From positions 3,100,001 through 3,164,000 of the forward strand of contig NZ_JACHCG010000001.1 in assembly GCF_014200595.1 (NCBI RefSeq): DNA of 64,000 nucleotides, read 5' to 3'. The translations under genes and the position numbers were made by a program. Each line of letters begins with the position of its first letter. Position 1 is the stretch's first letter. The notes beneath the pieces are model-generated. The model was given only the letters and a program-made list of their open reading frames with translations, made no database searches and had not been told where the DNA came from. This DNA comes from Pedobacter cryoconitis. Lineage in GTDB: Bacteria > Bacteroidota > Bacteroidia > Sphingobacteriales > Sphingobacteriaceae. Positions 35,599-45,274 of the stretch are shown here, piece by piece.

Positions 35599-36622
35599 AC
35601 CCTAAAACCTCCACTTTGATTTGTTTTTCTTCATAATATGCTATTGCCTTCAGGCTGTCTTGCTGTGCACCGGAAACTTCAATTACCATAGCGCCAAATT
35701 TAACACCTCCGGCATATTCAATTTGTGCGTAAATAATATTGTTATTGAGGTTGAATAACCTGCTGACTTCTGACAGCACAGGATCGTCTACCGACTGCCC
35801 GGTAAATTCAAGTTTTAATAATGGCTTTTTATCTGCGGTCAGTGTATCACTTAATCTTTCCAGGTATGTTTCCGGGATATTTATTTTTAAAGATGAAGCG
35901 ATAAATTCACGGGTCAGCTCTGCTTTAGGATGCGCAAAAATTTCACTCACTGTACCCTGTTCAATTAATTTACCGGCACTGATAACTGCAACTTCATCAC
36001 AGATACTTTTCACGACATCCATTTCATGGGTAATCAGCAGAATAGTAATATTCAGCCTTTTATTGATATCTTTTAATAAGGTAAGGATAGACTTTGTCGT
36101 AGCCGGATCTAAAGCACTTGTGGCTTCATCACATAACAGCACTTTTGGATTACTCGCCAGTGTTCTGGCAATCGCAACCCGTTGTTTCTGTCCACCAGAT
36201 AAATTAGCAGGGTAATCTTTTCCCTTATCTTCCAAACCTACCAGCGCAAGTAATTCAGCAACTCTTTTTTGGATCTGGTCTTTAGGAACTTTATCAAGCT
36301 CTAAAGGAAATGCAATGTTTTCGGAAACCGTTCTCGATGACAATAAATTGAAATGCTGAAAGATCATACCGATCTGTCTTCTTTCTTTAGCCAGCGCTGC
36401 CGGCGATAAATCAATCAGGTTCAGCCCATCTACGATAACCTCACCAGATGTTGGTCTTTCCAACAAATTCACACAGCGGATCAAAGTGCTTTTCCCTGCA
36501 CCTGATGCCCCGATCACCCCATAGATTTTACCTTTGGGCACGGTTAGAGAGACGTCCGACAAAGCCGTAATCTCCCTGTTTTTCTGATGAAATTGTTTAG
36601 TTATATTTTTTAATACAATCAT
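35591..36622 (-). CDS. metN: methionine ABC transporter ATP-binding protein
   Basis: 343 residues: ATPase domain with Walker [10 protein letters not shown], signature LSGGQKQR, Walker B VLLCDEAT and LLITHEMD switch, then a C-terminal NIL domain (about 255-343), which binds methionine and shuts off transport when it is plentiful. I chose the ATG at 36622 because it starts directly before the conserved LKNITKQF and follows a good -7 element by only 8 bp. An upstream ATG at 36652 lies within and before that promoter. Confidence 0.95.
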   Translation of the reverse strand: MIVLKNITKQFHQKNREITALSDVSLTVPKGKIYGVIGASGAGKSTLIRCVNLLERPTSGEVIVDGLNLIDLSPAALAKERRQIGMIFQHFNLLSSRTVSENIAFPLELDKVPKDQIQKRVAELLALVGLEDKGKDYPANLSGGQKQRVAIARTLASNPKVLLCDEATSALDPATTKSILTLLKDINKRLNITILLITHEMDVVKSICDEVAVISAGKLIEQGTVSEIFAHPKAELTREFIASSLKINIPETYLERLSDTLTADKKPLLKLEFTGQSVDDPVLSEVSRLFNLNNNIIYAQIEYAGGVKFGAMVIEVSGAQQDSLKAIAYYEEKQIKVEVLGYV

Positions 36623-36630
36623 GTTCGGCG

Positions 36631-36638
36631 CAAAAGTA
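36631..36638 (-). promoter_or_regulatory. -7 promoter element for metNIQ
   Basis: On the minus strand TACTTTTG matches TAnnTTTG exactly and lies 8 bp upstream of the metN ATG, which implies an almost leaderless mRNA. No SAM riboswitch could fit in such a leader. Confidence 0.6.
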
Positions 36639-36693
36639 ATAATAATCATCAATAGTCTATTATATTTATAGACTTTAACTATCAGGCAGATAT

Positions 36694-36723
36694 AAAAAAA
36701 GGCACTCTAAAAGTGCCTTTTTT
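36694..36723 (-). terminator. rho-independent terminator after the alcohol dehydrogenase gene
   Basis: AAAGGCACT and AGTGCCTTT pair around five bases, followed by a T-run on the minus strand. The plus strand also has a T-run, so it can work both ways. It lies 27 bp after the dehydrogenase stop codon and upstream of the metN promoter. Confidence 0.9.
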
Positions 36724-36749
36724 CTATTTATTATTAAAATTACTGTTTC

Positions 36750-37796
36750 CTAATTCAAAGATGCCATATCAATTACAAAACGATAATGAACATCTCCGGC
36801 AAGCGTACGTTCGTAAGCTTCGTTGATCTGGTCAATATTGATCATTTCTACATCCGAAGTAATATTATGCTCCGCGCAGTAATCCAGCATCTCCTGAGTT
36901 TCTTTAATTCCTCCTACCAATGAGCCTACCAGACTACGACGGCCACCAATCAATTGGAATGCCTGCACATCTGAAGGTTTAGGTGGTACACCTAACAAGA
37001 CCATCACCCCATTGGTACGTAATAATGCCAGATACTCGTTATAATCATGTTCCGCAGATACTGTATCAATGATATAATCAAAATTGTTAGCCAGCTTTTT
37101 CATCGTTTCTTTTTCTGTAGTGATTTCGAAATGATGTGCGCCTAATTGCTGTGCATCTTTTTCTTTGCTTTTAGAACGGCTCAATACGGTTACTTCTGCA
37201 CCCATTGAAGCAGCAATTTTCACAGCCATATGTCCTAATCCGCCTAAACCAACAACCGCCAGTTTATCTCCTTTTTTAACGTTCCAGTGTTTCAATGGAG
37301 AATAAGTAGTGATTCCTGCACACAATAATGGGGCTACTTTTTCAAGAGGCAATTTATCAGACACACTCAATACAAATTTCTGTGTCACTACAATATGGCT
37401 GGAATAACCACCATAAGTAATTGTTTTTTTATCCTGTAACAGTGAGTTGTAGGTTTGTGAGTGTCCATTTTCACAATATTGCTCATTGTCTTCTTCACAG
37501 TTTCTGCAATGACCACAAGAGTCTACAAAACAGCCTACGCCAACAGTATCCCCCACTTTAAAACGGGTCACCTGGTCTCCGACTTTTGTTACTTTTCCAA
37601 CAATTTCATGTCCTGGCACTACAGGGTACATTGATCCTCCCCATTCGTTTCTGGCGGTATGTATATCTGAATGGCATACGCCACAGTATAAGATTTTGAT
37701 CTCTACATCATCAGCTCCTGGCTCACGACGGTCTAGCTGATAGGGAGCAAGTGGTTTATCAGCGCTCTGCGCTGCATAGGATTTTACTGCTTTCAT
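36750..37796 (-). CDS. zinc-dependent NADP alcohol/aldehyde dehydrogenase (CAD/YahK-like)
   Basis: 348 residues of the medium-chain dehydrogenase family. Catalytic zinc ligands are visible in YCGVCHSDIH (Cys38) and PGHE (His63-Glu64), structural zinc Cys94, Cys97, Cys100 and Cys108 in CGHCRNCEEDNEQYC, and the coenzyme site GLGGLGHMAVK. The YahK/cinnamyl-alcohol group reduces a wide range of aldehydes with NADPH. It is a single gene with its own -7 element upstream and a terminator downstream. Confidence 0.95.
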   Translation of the reverse strand: MKAVKSYAAQSADKPLAPYQLDRREPGADDVEIKILYCGVCHSDIHTARNEWGGSMYPVVPGHEIVGKVTKVGDQVTRFKVGDTVGVGCFVDSCGHCRNCEEDNEQYCENGHSQTYNSLLQDKKTITYGGYSSHIVVTQKFVLSVSDKLPLEKVAPLLCAGITTYSPLKHWNVKKGDKLAVVGLGGLGHMAVKIAASMGAEVTVLSRSKSKEKDAQQLGAHHFEITTEKETMKKLANNFDYIIDTVSAEHDYNEYLALLRTNGVMVLLGVPPKPSDVQAFQLIGGRRSLVGSLVGGIKETQEMLDYCAEHNITSDVEMINIDQINEAYERTLAGDVHYRFVIDMASLN

Positions 37797-37822
37797 CGTT
37801 TTTCAATTATTTAGTGTTACAA

Positions 37823-37830
37823 CAAATATA
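37823..37830 (-). promoter_or_regulatory. -7 promoter element for the alcohol dehydrogenase gene
   Basis: TATATTTG on the minus strand fits TAnnTTTG exactly and ends 27 bp upstream of the ATG at 37796. No clear -33 element was seen. Confidence 0.5.
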
Positions 37831-37884
37831 AAGACAAAAGTCACCGCCATTTTGTTCATTATTTTTTTGTTCGCTTCACGAGAA

Positions 37885-38574
37885 TTAACCGCCAAGCTGT
37901 ACATTCTGCTTGTAAACCCTGCCGATTGGCAATTCATGCCCTGATTTTAGCTTTACCGTACTGGATGAATAAGATTCAATATCTTGCGCAAGGACTAAAT
38001 AAGACTTATGGATTCTGATAAAACCTAAATAAGCGTATTGTTCAGCGAACTCCGTCATTCTTTGCAATAAAGTGAAATTCTTAAACCTGCCCACTAGTTT
38101 AATATACTCTCCAAACCCTTCTACCCATAAAATATCAGCCAGACGCATCCGTTGAATCATATAATCAGACTTGAACATAATGATCTGTTCATCCGCATCA
38201 TTAAAAGCCGTAAATCTTTTATAGTCCATCGCTTTATTAACCGACTTTTCAAAACGGGCAAAAGGTACTGGTTTAATCAGGTAATCAATTACATCGAGTT
38301 CGTAAGCCTGAACCGCAGACCCCAGATCGGCAGTAATAAAAATACAAAGTGGCTTATAATTCAATTGTTGCAAGAGTTCGAGTCCAGTAAACCCTGGCAT
38401 CCTGATATCCAGCAAAAGCAAATCTACCCTGGTCTTCTCTAAAAATGAGATCGCCTCTTTTGAGTTTGAAAGAGATTTGATCAGTTCTATTCCAGGCATC
38501 ATTTCACAATACTCCTTCAGCAATTTCAGCGAAGGCAGTTCATCATCAACACAGACAGTCTTTAATCTGATCAT
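37885..38574 (-). CDS. LytTR-family response regulator
   Basis: 229 residues: receiver domain with acidic pocket VDDE (10-12) and phospho-acceptor Asp56 in LLLLDIRMP, then a LytTR DNA-binding domain (about 130-228; ILWVEGFGEYIKL, FIRIHKSYLV). It overlaps the upstream sensor kinase gene by 4 bp, so the pair is one unit. Divergent transport genes (DUF2490, CitMHS) are the likely targets. Confidence 0.95.
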   Translation of the reverse strand: MIRLKTVCVDDELPSLKLLKEYCEMMPGIELIKSLSNSKEAISFLEKTRVDLLLLDIRMPGFTGLELLQQLNYKPLCIFITADLGSAVQAYELDVIDYLIKPVPFARFEKSVNKAMDYKRFTAFNDADEQIIMFKSDYMIQRMRLADILWVEGFGEYIKLVGRFKNFTLLQRMTEFAEQYAYLGFIRIHKSYLVLAQDIESYSSSTVKLKSGHELPIGRVYKQNVQLGG

Positions 38575-39674
38575 AATTTTAAAGTAAGTGTGGCGCAGTA
38601 AGTATCGTTTATAGGATCGGTTTGTAAAGCATAGTGATCCGGCCCCATTTCAATATTCATCAGTTGCCGGATTAGCGTCAACCCTATCCCCTTGTACTCA
38701 TAATGCACATTGACCTCTCCTAAACCAGAGATGCTATTACGAACTGAAAATAATAATTTATCCTTTTCCATTGCGATATCTACTTTAATCCATGCCAAAG
38801 GATCATTGCCGATTGCAGAATGTTTCAGTGCATTTTCATATAACGTTAAAAAAACTGCGGGCGGTATTTCAACTTCATCCATCCAGTCCTGGTCTGTGAA
38901 ACCAAAAGAAATATCCAGCAGGTGGCCATGTTTAAGCTGATATAATCCTGTCAGTGCCCTGATCATCTGAAGCTCTTTGGAAATGCTGATCCGTTTATGA
39001 TCGGTTTCATAAATCGTGTATTGTAGCAGCTGACTCAGGTTTAACACGGATTGTGATTGAAGTTCATTGATATTATCCCCGATGGCATAAATATTATTGA
39101 GGGTATTTAACAGGAAATGAGGATTCACTTTAGACTTTAGTAAATTCATGTCCGCTTCTTTTTTGATACTTTCAAGCAGCACCAGATCATGCTCAATCAT
39201 AAACTTATGCTTTGATATCCCTAACAGACTTGATACCAAAATACAAATCCCATGAGAAGTGTAAATGAAAATAAACAAAAGCCCCTGTTCAATTTTAGCG
39301 GGTTGCCCGCCCGTTAATCCTGGTTCAATCAGGATTCTGGTTAAACTAAAAACGACAAAGATAAGAATGGTGTATAAGATATACTGTGCATAGTTCCTGG
39401 TAATATAAAACTCTGGCACAAGCTTATTAAAGCTGATATAGTAGATAGCCGCATTACTCATTAAAGCGATTATAATACAATATATGCTATCAGGAAATGC
39501 TACAAATGAAATGTAGAAATACACATTTACAAAAGTAAAAATGACCCAAAACAGGATATGCTGTACCGCAAGTAATACGGGCCAGTCCTTTTTTAATACC
39601 GATTCAATGATTCTCTTCTCAAAAGATAATCTTAAAATCAGCACTAAAAAGATAATGTTAATGAGCATAATCAT
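38571..39674 (-). CDS. LytS/YehU-type sensor histidine kinase
   Basis: 367 residues: about four to five membrane helices in the first 165 residues, then the His_kinase domain with phospho-acceptor His186 in KVNPHFLLNTL and an ATPase domain (TLYENALKHS, GIGLTLIRQL). No extracellular sensor domain is visible, so the stimulus is probably sensed in the membrane. It transfers phosphate to the LytTR regulator encoded next. Confidence 0.94.
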   Translation of the reverse strand: MIMLINIIFLVLILRLSFEKRIIESVLKKDWPVLLAVQHILFWVIFTFVNVYFYISFVAFPDSIYCIIIALMSNAAIYYISFNKLVPEFYITRNYAQYILYTILIFVVFSLTRILIEPGLTGGQPAKIEQGLLFIFIYTSHGICILVSSLLGISKHKFMIEHDLVLLESIKKEADMNLLKSKVNPHFLLNTLNNIYAIGDNINELQSQSVLNLSQLLQYTIYETDHKRISISKELQMIRALTGLYQLKHGHLLDISFGFTDQDWMDEVEIPPAVFLTLYENALKHSAIGNDPLAWIKVDIAMEKDKLLFSVRNSISGLGEVNVHYEYKGIGLTLIRQLMNIEMGPDHYALQTDPINDTYCATLTLKL

Positions 39675-39833
39675 CTATTCAAAGTTAGAATTAAAAACTG
39701 TATTCAATTTTCCTTATTCCCTGCTGTGATTCCAATACTGGATTCGCCTGTTCTTGTCGTTTACCGGACTTTTCTGTTGTTCACTGAGTTTATTTCAGAT
39801 ATGCTTCATATACTGGCATATTAGAATCCGCGA

Positions 39834-39858
39834 CCAGGTATTTTAACCTGATACCTGG
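39834..39858. promoter_or_regulatory. 7-bp inverted repeat upstream of the DUF2490/CitMHS genes
   Basis: CCAGGTA and TACCTGG flank an 11-nt spacer 35 bp before the ATG of the DUF2490 gene. The 219-bp divergent region shows no other clear structure. It may be a leader hairpin or a binding site for the LytTR regulator. Confidence 0.4.
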
Positions 39859-39893
39859 CAAATAACGCGATTAATTCTAACCAGATTTAAACC

Positions 39894-40598
39894 ATGAAGC
39901 AAGTACTGTTAAGCCTGTTAATAGCGCTGGTAATCAACCTGTCGGCCTATCATATTGCCACCGCTCAACCCGGAAAATTCAACCAATTTTACATGTTCCT
40001 CGCCAGAGCAAAAGTTGCACCGCAATGGACAGTTACTTCCCTGGTACAATACCGGAGTTATGATGTTGACATCACAGACAGCAGACTTTTCTTAGTGAAC
40101 ACTTACGCAGATTATAAACTAAAAAATGCGCCGGTTCAATTTGGAGGTGGTTATATGTATCTTGAAATTTCACCCTATGATGAAACAGGCACAGAGAAAA
40201 AGACCATACCCGAACACCGGGTATTCCAACAGGTAACTATTGGTCATAAATTGAGCGAAAGGCTTGAGCTTTCGCAAAGGTACCGCTTTGAAGAACGTTT
40301 TCTTTTCTCTGATCGTTTTATCCTCAGAGCAAGGCACCTGCTTAGTGCAAATTACAAGCTTGGAAATCTGGAGTCCGGTAAATGGACGCTGATCGGGAAA
40401 AACGAGATCAGGATGAACCTGGACAAAGAAACAGCCTTTGATAGTTTCCGTTTATGGGGTGGTGCGGGTTATAAAATCACCAAAACATTTGAAGTAGAAT
40501 CTTACTGGATGAGCCAGTTTGAATCTGGAGGTATTTTTAACTTCGGCGTACTCTCCCTGCGCAAAAGCTTCGATTTCACAAGAAAAAACAAAAATTAA
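39894..40598 (+). CDS. DUF2490 outer-membrane protein
   Basis: 234 residues with a signal peptide ending near HIATAQPG, followed by alternating strands of an 8-to-10-strand beta-barrel ending in KSFDFTRK. The sequence fits DUF2490, a Bacteroidota family of predicted outer-membrane proteins with no known function. It is 12 bp upstream of the CitMHS transporter gene, so it could be the outer-membrane pore for the same substrate. Confidence 0.8.
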   Translation: MKQVLLSLLIALVINLSAYHIATAQPGKFNQFYMFLARAKVAPQWTVTSLVQYRSYDVDITDSRLFLVNTYADYKLKNAPVQFGGGYMYLEISPYDETGTEKKTIPEHRVFQQVTIGHKLSERLELSQRYRFEERFLFSDRFILRARHLLSANYKLGNLESGKWTLIGKNEIRMNLDKETAFDSFRLWGGAGYKITKTFEVESYWMSQFESGGIFNFGVLSLRKSFDFTRKNKN

Positions 40599-40610
40599 AA
40601 ACGAGATTAT

Positions 40611-41927
40611 ATGTTAGCTTTTTTAGGATTTTTAATGATCATTACTTTTATGCTCCTGATCATGAGCAAAAAAATGTATGCACTGACAGCCTTGATCATT
40701 GTACCCATTATTTTCGGTTTAATCGGTGGTTTTGGAAATGAGCTGGGCAATATGATGATGGAAGGGATCAAAAAGATCGCACCTACCGGTGTCATGCTTA
40801 TTTTCGGCATTATGTATTTCAGTATCATGATCGATGTTGGTCTTTTCGACCCCCTGGTTGCCAAGATATTGAAACTGGTCAAAGGCGATCCTTTAAAAGT
40901 CACCATTGGAACAGCTATTTTAACGCTGATGGTTTCTTTAGACGGAGACGGAGCAACCACTTATCTGATTGTTGTTTCGGCCATGCTCCCACTTTATAAA
41001 AGACTGGGGATCCCGCCACTTAAACTGACTGCAATTATTATGTGTGCCGGCGGGGTCATGAATGTTTTACCCTGGGGCGGGCCAACCGCAAGAGCAATGA
41101 CATCTTTACACCTGAGTTCTGCTGATTTGTTTATCCCTGTTTTACCTTCTTTAATTCTCGGAGGGATTTGGGTGATCTTTATGGCCAGAATCTTTGGGAT
41201 GCAGGAGCGGAAAAGAATGCAGCTGGCTGGTATAGCTATTAATTCAGCAGAATTTGCAGCAGAAAACGATACGCATCTAAAATTTGGAGAATCAGGTGAT
41301 CAGAGTCTGAAACGTCCTAAACTGCTTTTATTTAATTTTTTATTGACAGCCGCCCTACTGATAGCTATGGTTCTGAATTTGCTGCCCCTTACAGTCATGT
41401 TTATGATTGCTTTCGCCATTGCAATTATTATCAATTATCCCAGGCTGGAGGAGCAGCATGACAGAATACGTAAGCATGCAGATAATGCACTATCTGTATC
41501 TGCGATGATTTTTGCAGCAGGAATTTTTACAGGGATATTATCCGGAACCAAGATGATGGATGCGATGGCTTTGACAATGATCAGTGCTATTCCGGCAGAC
41601 TGGGGCAGTCATCTACCCTTAATTACAGGTCTGGCGACTCCACCACTTACCTTTTTCATGAGCAATGATGCTTATTATTTTGGTATCCTCCCGTTGATAG
41701 GGCAAACTGCACAACACTTAAATGTGCCGATTGCTGAAGTCGGGAGAGCAGCGCTTTTTGGCGGGCCGGTACACTTATTAAGTCCACTTGTACCTTCTAC
41801 TTATTTATTGGTTGGTCTTGCCGGAGTAAGTTTTGCTGATCATATGCACTTTACACTGAAATGGGCAAGTATCACCTGTCTTGTAATGCTGGCAGGGGGA
41901 TTCCTTTTTGACGCAATTTCTTTATAA
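40611..41927 (+). CDS. CitMHS-family citrate (metal-citrate):proton symporter
   Basis: 438 residues and about 12 membrane helices. Typical CitMHS motifs are seen: LDGDGATTYLIV (near 104-115), VLPWGGPTARA and the FFMSNDAYYFGILPL loop. Characterised members import citrate complexed with Mg2+ or Ca2+. It is co-transcribed with the DUF2490 gene, followed by a terminator, and divergent from the LytTR two-component genes. Confidence 0.92.
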   Translation: MLAFLGFLMIITFMLLIMSKKMYALTALIIVPIIFGLIGGFGNELGNMMMEGIKKIAPTGVMLIFGIMYFSIMIDVGLFDPLVAKILKLVKGDPLKVTIGTAILTLMVSLDGDGATTYLIVVSAMLPLYKRLGIPPLKLTAIIMCAGGVMNVLPWGGPTARAMTSLHLSSADLFIPVLPSLILGGIWVIFMARIFGMQERKRMQLAGIAINSAEFAAENDTHLKFGESGDQSLKRPKLLLFNFLLTAALLIAMVLNLLPLTVMFMIAFAIAIIINYPRLEEQHDRIRKHADNALSVSAMIFAAGIFTGILSGTKMMDAMALTMISAIPADWGSHLPLITGLATPPLTFFMSNDAYYFGILPLIGQTAQHLNVPIAEVGRAALFGGPVHLLSPLVPSTYLLVGLAGVSFADHMHFTLKWASITCLVMLAGGFLFDAISL

Positions 41928-41961
41928 GAACTTTACCTTAATAATTTCATTAAATTTGATT

Positions 41962-41991
41962 ATAAACAGCCTTTACGGGCTGTTTATATTT
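41962..41991 (+). terminator. terminator after the CitMHS gene
   Basis: ATAAACAGCC and GGCTGTTTAT form a 10-bp stem around TTTACG, followed by a T-rich stretch. It lies 34 bp after the symporter stop. Confidence 0.85.
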
Positions 41992-42028
41992 TAAAAATGT
42001 TTTAAATCCCGAAGCTAATATTTTTTAA

Positions 42029-43222
42029 ATGCCGGATAGATTACGGAAAATATTTTCCAACCTGGCTTTCCAGGTACTGATTGCCCTGACCGCAGGGATA
42101 GCTGTAGGGTACTTTTATCCTGCTTTTGCTATCAAACAGCGTTTTATAGGGACTTATTTTATCAGTGTAACGGAATGGCTTGCTGCTCCTGTTATTTTTC
42201 TGTCGATTACCACGGGTATAGCAGGCATAGCAAGTTTAAAAAAGCTGGGACGTATTGCACTGAAATCAGTCATACTTTTTGAAGTTATGACCACAGTAGC
42301 GATTGTTTTTGGTTTAGTCATGGCAGCCCTGTTAAAACCAGGTACGATTAATAAGGGAAATCTTCAGGAACTCTTCAAAACACAGGAGCATTTACCTGAA
42401 CATACAGCTACGGCCGGGTGGCAGAACTATTTGCCCGCTCAAAATGTATTATGGGTTTTAATCTCAGCAATGGTAATCGGCCTGCTGCTCCATTTTCTGC
42501 CACAAAAGACCAAATATATCTTTAAACTCGAAAAGATAAGAGACTTCATTTTCAAGATTATTACGCTATTTTTCAGTCTGACACCACTCGCAGTATTTAG
42601 CGGAATGGCTTATACGATTTCCAATTTCGGGCTGCATTCCATCTTACCCATGAGTAAACTGGTTGCGGTCATGTATTTACTGGTTATCATTTTTGTATTT
42701 GCGTTTATTGGATTACTGCTGCGTTATTATAAATTCAGCATCTGGCAATTACTGGTTTTAATCAAAGAAGAAATCCTGATCGTATTCGGTACTTCTTCTT
42801 CAAGAACAGTAATTCCACTTGTGATTGCAAGATTGGAAAATTACGGGTGCAGTAAACCAGTGACAGGTTTTGTATTGTCTATGGGTTATTCCTTCAACCT
42901 GATTGGTACTTCAATTTACCTTGGGCTGTGTACTATGTTTTTAATCCAGCTCTATCATATCGAATTGGATATATACGCTTATTTCAAAATTATACTGATT
43001 CTGATGCTGGTTTCTAAAGGAGCATCGGGTGTACCGGGTGCAGGATTTATCGCCTTAAGTTCTGCGATTTATATTTTGCCCGAAATACCTTCCGAAGGAT
43101 TGCTGTTTATAGTAGCAGTCGAAAGATTCTTGAATGAGGCCCGCTCCATTACCAATACAATAGGAAATGCGGCCTGTACCTTAGTCATCGCAAAAAGTGA
43201 GCATGAGTTTACGGAAAAATAA
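42029..43222 (+). CDS. dicarboxylate/amino-acid:cation symporter (DAACS/GltP-DctA family)
   Basis: 397 residues with the glutamate-transporter-fold signatures: the serine-rich hairpin FGTSSSRTVIPL and NLIGTSIYLGL plus the later GASGVPGAGFI loop. Characterised members import C4-dicarboxylates or glutamate/aspartate with Na+ or H+. It is slightly shorter than typical members (about 420). It follows the citrate-type symporter gene but has its own transcription start after the terminator. Confidence 0.92.
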   Translation: MPDRLRKIFSNLAFQVLIALTAGIAVGYFYPAFAIKQRFIGTYFISVTEWLAAPVIFLSITTGIAGIASLKKLGRIALKSVILFEVMTTVAIVFGLVMAALLKPGTINKGNLQELFKTQEHLPEHTATAGWQNYLPAQNVLWVLISAMVIGLLLHFLPQKTKYIFKLEKIRDFIFKIITLFFSLTPLAVFSGMAYTISNFGLHSILPMSKLVAVMYLLVIIFVFAFIGLLLRYYKFSIWQLLVLIKEEILIVFGTSSSRTVIPLVIARLENYGCSKPVTGFVLSMGYSFNLIGTSIYLGLCTMFLIQLYHIELDIYAYFKIILILMLVSKGASGVPGAGFIALSSAIYILPEIPSEGLLFIVAVERFLNEARSITNTIGNAACTLVIAKSEHEFTEK

Positions 43223-43223
43223 A

Positions 43224-43257
43224 CCGTGGAGGTTACAAACTGATATACTCTCCACGG
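43224..43257. terminator. hairpin between convergent transporter and reductase genes
   Basis: CCGTGGAG and CTCCACGG pair perfectly around an 18-nt loop; T-rich sequence follows on the minus strand. It could end transcription from both sides. Confidence 0.65.
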
Positions 43258-43270
43258 CTTAATTTAATCG

Positions 43271-44215
43271 TTAAATAAGAATAACTGTTTTCCCCAACGC
43301 TTTTCCAGTCCGGCTTTTAGCAATAGCCTCCGGGGCTGCACTTAAGGAAATGGTTTGAACAGGGATCTCTATGTGACCGGCTTCGATCATTTCGCTCACC
43401 CCTTCCAGCAAAGCAACACTTCCTTTGACTTCAAAATTACCTCCGCGAATATTTCTTGCCTTTAGTACTTCAGGATGAGCTGATCCGACTGTTGTAAAAG
43501 CAATACCTGCTGGTTTAACAAGTAGTGTGAGCTGATCAAATTCTTCCGGGTTACTTGCCAGATCTATTAAAGCATCTATTCCCTCAGGATATGCTGCTTT
43601 AACTTGTGCAACCAGATTTCCTTCTGAATAATCAAATGTAGCAGCAGCGCCTGCTTTTTTTATACTGCGTTCTACTTCACCACCTCTGGCTGTAGCCAAC
43701 ACTTTAATTCCATTCAAAGCCGCAAAAAAGGTGGCAAATGTACCGACCCCGCCTGTAGCACCGACAATCAGTAAGATTTTCTCTTTGACCAGACCAAGCT
43801 CCCTGATCAGTTGAAAAGCGGTCATACCCGCTATTGGAAATGCAGCTGCCTGCTCAAAAGATAAACCCGGAGGCATTTTAGTTACAATAGCTTTTTCAGG
43901 TACTGCAATATATTCAGCATATGTTCCTTCTCCTATCGGATCGTGCATCATTTGCCCATATACTTTATCACCAACTTTGAAGCGATCAGCGCCTTCACCA
44001 ACCTCTTCCACCACACCTGCACCATCTGCACCTAATATCATTGGAAATATATGTGGCATCTTTCCATCGAGCATCCCATCTGCAATGCGCCAATCCATTG
44101 GATTAAGACCTGCTGCTTTGAGTTTGATCAGGATATATCCTGGTTTTACGACTGGCTTTAAAGTTTCTATTAATTCCGGAGCATCTTTAAATGCTTTGAC
44201 TACAACTGCTTTCAT
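43271..44215 (-). CDS. NADPH-quinone-reductase-like MDR oxidoreductase
   Basis: 314 residues of the medium-chain reductase family without zinc ligands, with GADGAGVVEEVG, the coenzyme motif VGATGGVGTFATF and the tail SRTGKALGKTVILI typical of zeta-crystallin/quinone reductase-like proteins. It would reduce quinones or enals using NADPH in the cytoplasm. It is a single gene, divergent from the MscS gene. Confidence 0.92.
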   Translation of the reverse strand: MKAVVVKAFKDAPELIETLKPVVKPGYILIKLKAAGLNPMDWRIADGMLDGKMPHIFPMILGADGAGVVEEVGEGADRFKVGDKVYGQMMHDPIGEGTYAEYIAVPEKAIVTKMPPGLSFEQAAAFPIAGMTAFQLIRELGLVKEKILLIVGATGGVGTFATFFAALNGIKVLATARGGEVERSIKKAGAAATFDYSEGNLVAQVKAAYPEGIDALIDLASNPEEFDQLTLLVKPAGIAFTTVGSAHPEVLKARNIRGGNFEVKGSVALLEGVSEMIEAGHIEIPVQTISLSAAPEAIAKSRTGKALGKTVILI

Positions 44216-44393
44216 AGGTAGATGTATTGATTATTTACTGGTAGATGAATTGTTTCTTTAATTAAGCCATATATATCGTGCCATAAGTTTAAAAACAAGG
44301 AATTTATCCGGATGTGGAAAAAAACATGGCATCATAAATGTTAAATTCAAAACAATCTGCGAGAATGGCCTTACGGCTATAAAAAAACAACAT

Positions 44394-45230
44394 ATGGATA
44401 GAATAGAACTCAACTTAGAACGTTTGCTTGATACATTTATCAGCAAACTACCCACACTGTTACTGGCACTGGTTACTTTATTAATAGGATTCTGGTTAAT
44501 CAAATTCTTAGTCAGATTTTTAAATAATCACCTGAATAAAGGAAAAATTGACCTTTCACTTTCTAACTTTTTAATCAGCATTTTAAAAGTTATACTTTAT
44601 ATTCTTTTACTGGTTACGGTTGCTTCGACCCTTGGCATTGAAACTTCTTCTTTTGTAGCAATTTTAGCTGCTTCAGGTCTGGCTGTGGGTCTGGCTCTTC
44701 AGGGGAGCCTTTCCAATTTTGCCGGCGGAGTTTTAATTCTGCTGTTCAAGCCTTTTAAAGTCGGGCATTTTATTTCCTCCAGTAATAATGTAAGTGGTAC
44801 GGTACTTAAAATTGATATCCTTTATACGACGCTAAAGGCAGGAAATGGAACCACGATTTATGCACCAAACGGCCCGCTGGCCAACGCAGTAATCAATAAT
44901 GTTTCAGATAACATGAACAGAATGCAGGAATATAGTATCGGGATTTCTTACAATGCCAATATAGATACGGCGAGAAAAGTTATCCTGAATGTGCTGACTA
45001 ATGATCCACTGGTTCTGAAAGATCCTGCCCCGGTCGTTTTGGTATCATCCCTGGGAGATAATGCAGTCAATCTGACGATCAGATCATGGTCAGCTAATGC
45101 AGATTTCTGGGCAACTTATCACCGTAATTTTCAATTGCTTAAAGAAGCACTGGATCAGAACAATATCGGAATTCCTTATCCGCAGCGGGAGATACATATC
45201 ATCCCTGCCAATACAGAGTTACCAGACTAA
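44394..45230 (+). CDS. MscS-family small-conductance mechanosensitive channel
   Basis: 278 residues: three N-terminal helices including the pore helix (AILAASGLAVGLALQGSLSN) and the cytoplasmic beta domain (GGVLILLFKPFKVGHF, TTIYAPNGPLANAVINN). Length and layout match E. coli YggB/MscS. It opens under membrane tension and protects from hypo-osmotic shock. It has a 44-bp gap to the esterase gene. Confidence 0.95.
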   Translation: MDRIELNLERLLDTFISKLPTLLLALVTLLIGFWLIKFLVRFLNNHLNKGKIDLSLSNFLISILKVILYILLLVTVASTLGIETSSFVAILAASGLAVGLALQGSLSNFAGGVLILLFKPFKVGHFISSSNNVSGTVLKIDILYTTLKAGNGTTIYAPNGPLANAVINNVSDNMNRMQEYSIGISYNANIDTARKVILNVLTNDPLVLKDPAPVVLVSSLGDNAVNLTIRSWSANADFWATYHRNFQLLKEALDQNNIGIPYPQREIHIIPANTELPD

Positions 45231-45274
45231 TCTGCTTCTTTTTAAATCGTATTTTAAAACACTAGCTTTACACG

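Noticed and set aside
36623..36693. SAM riboswitch upstream of metNIQ
   Set aside because: The -7 element lies 8 bp before the metN ATG, leaving no room for a riboswitch leader.
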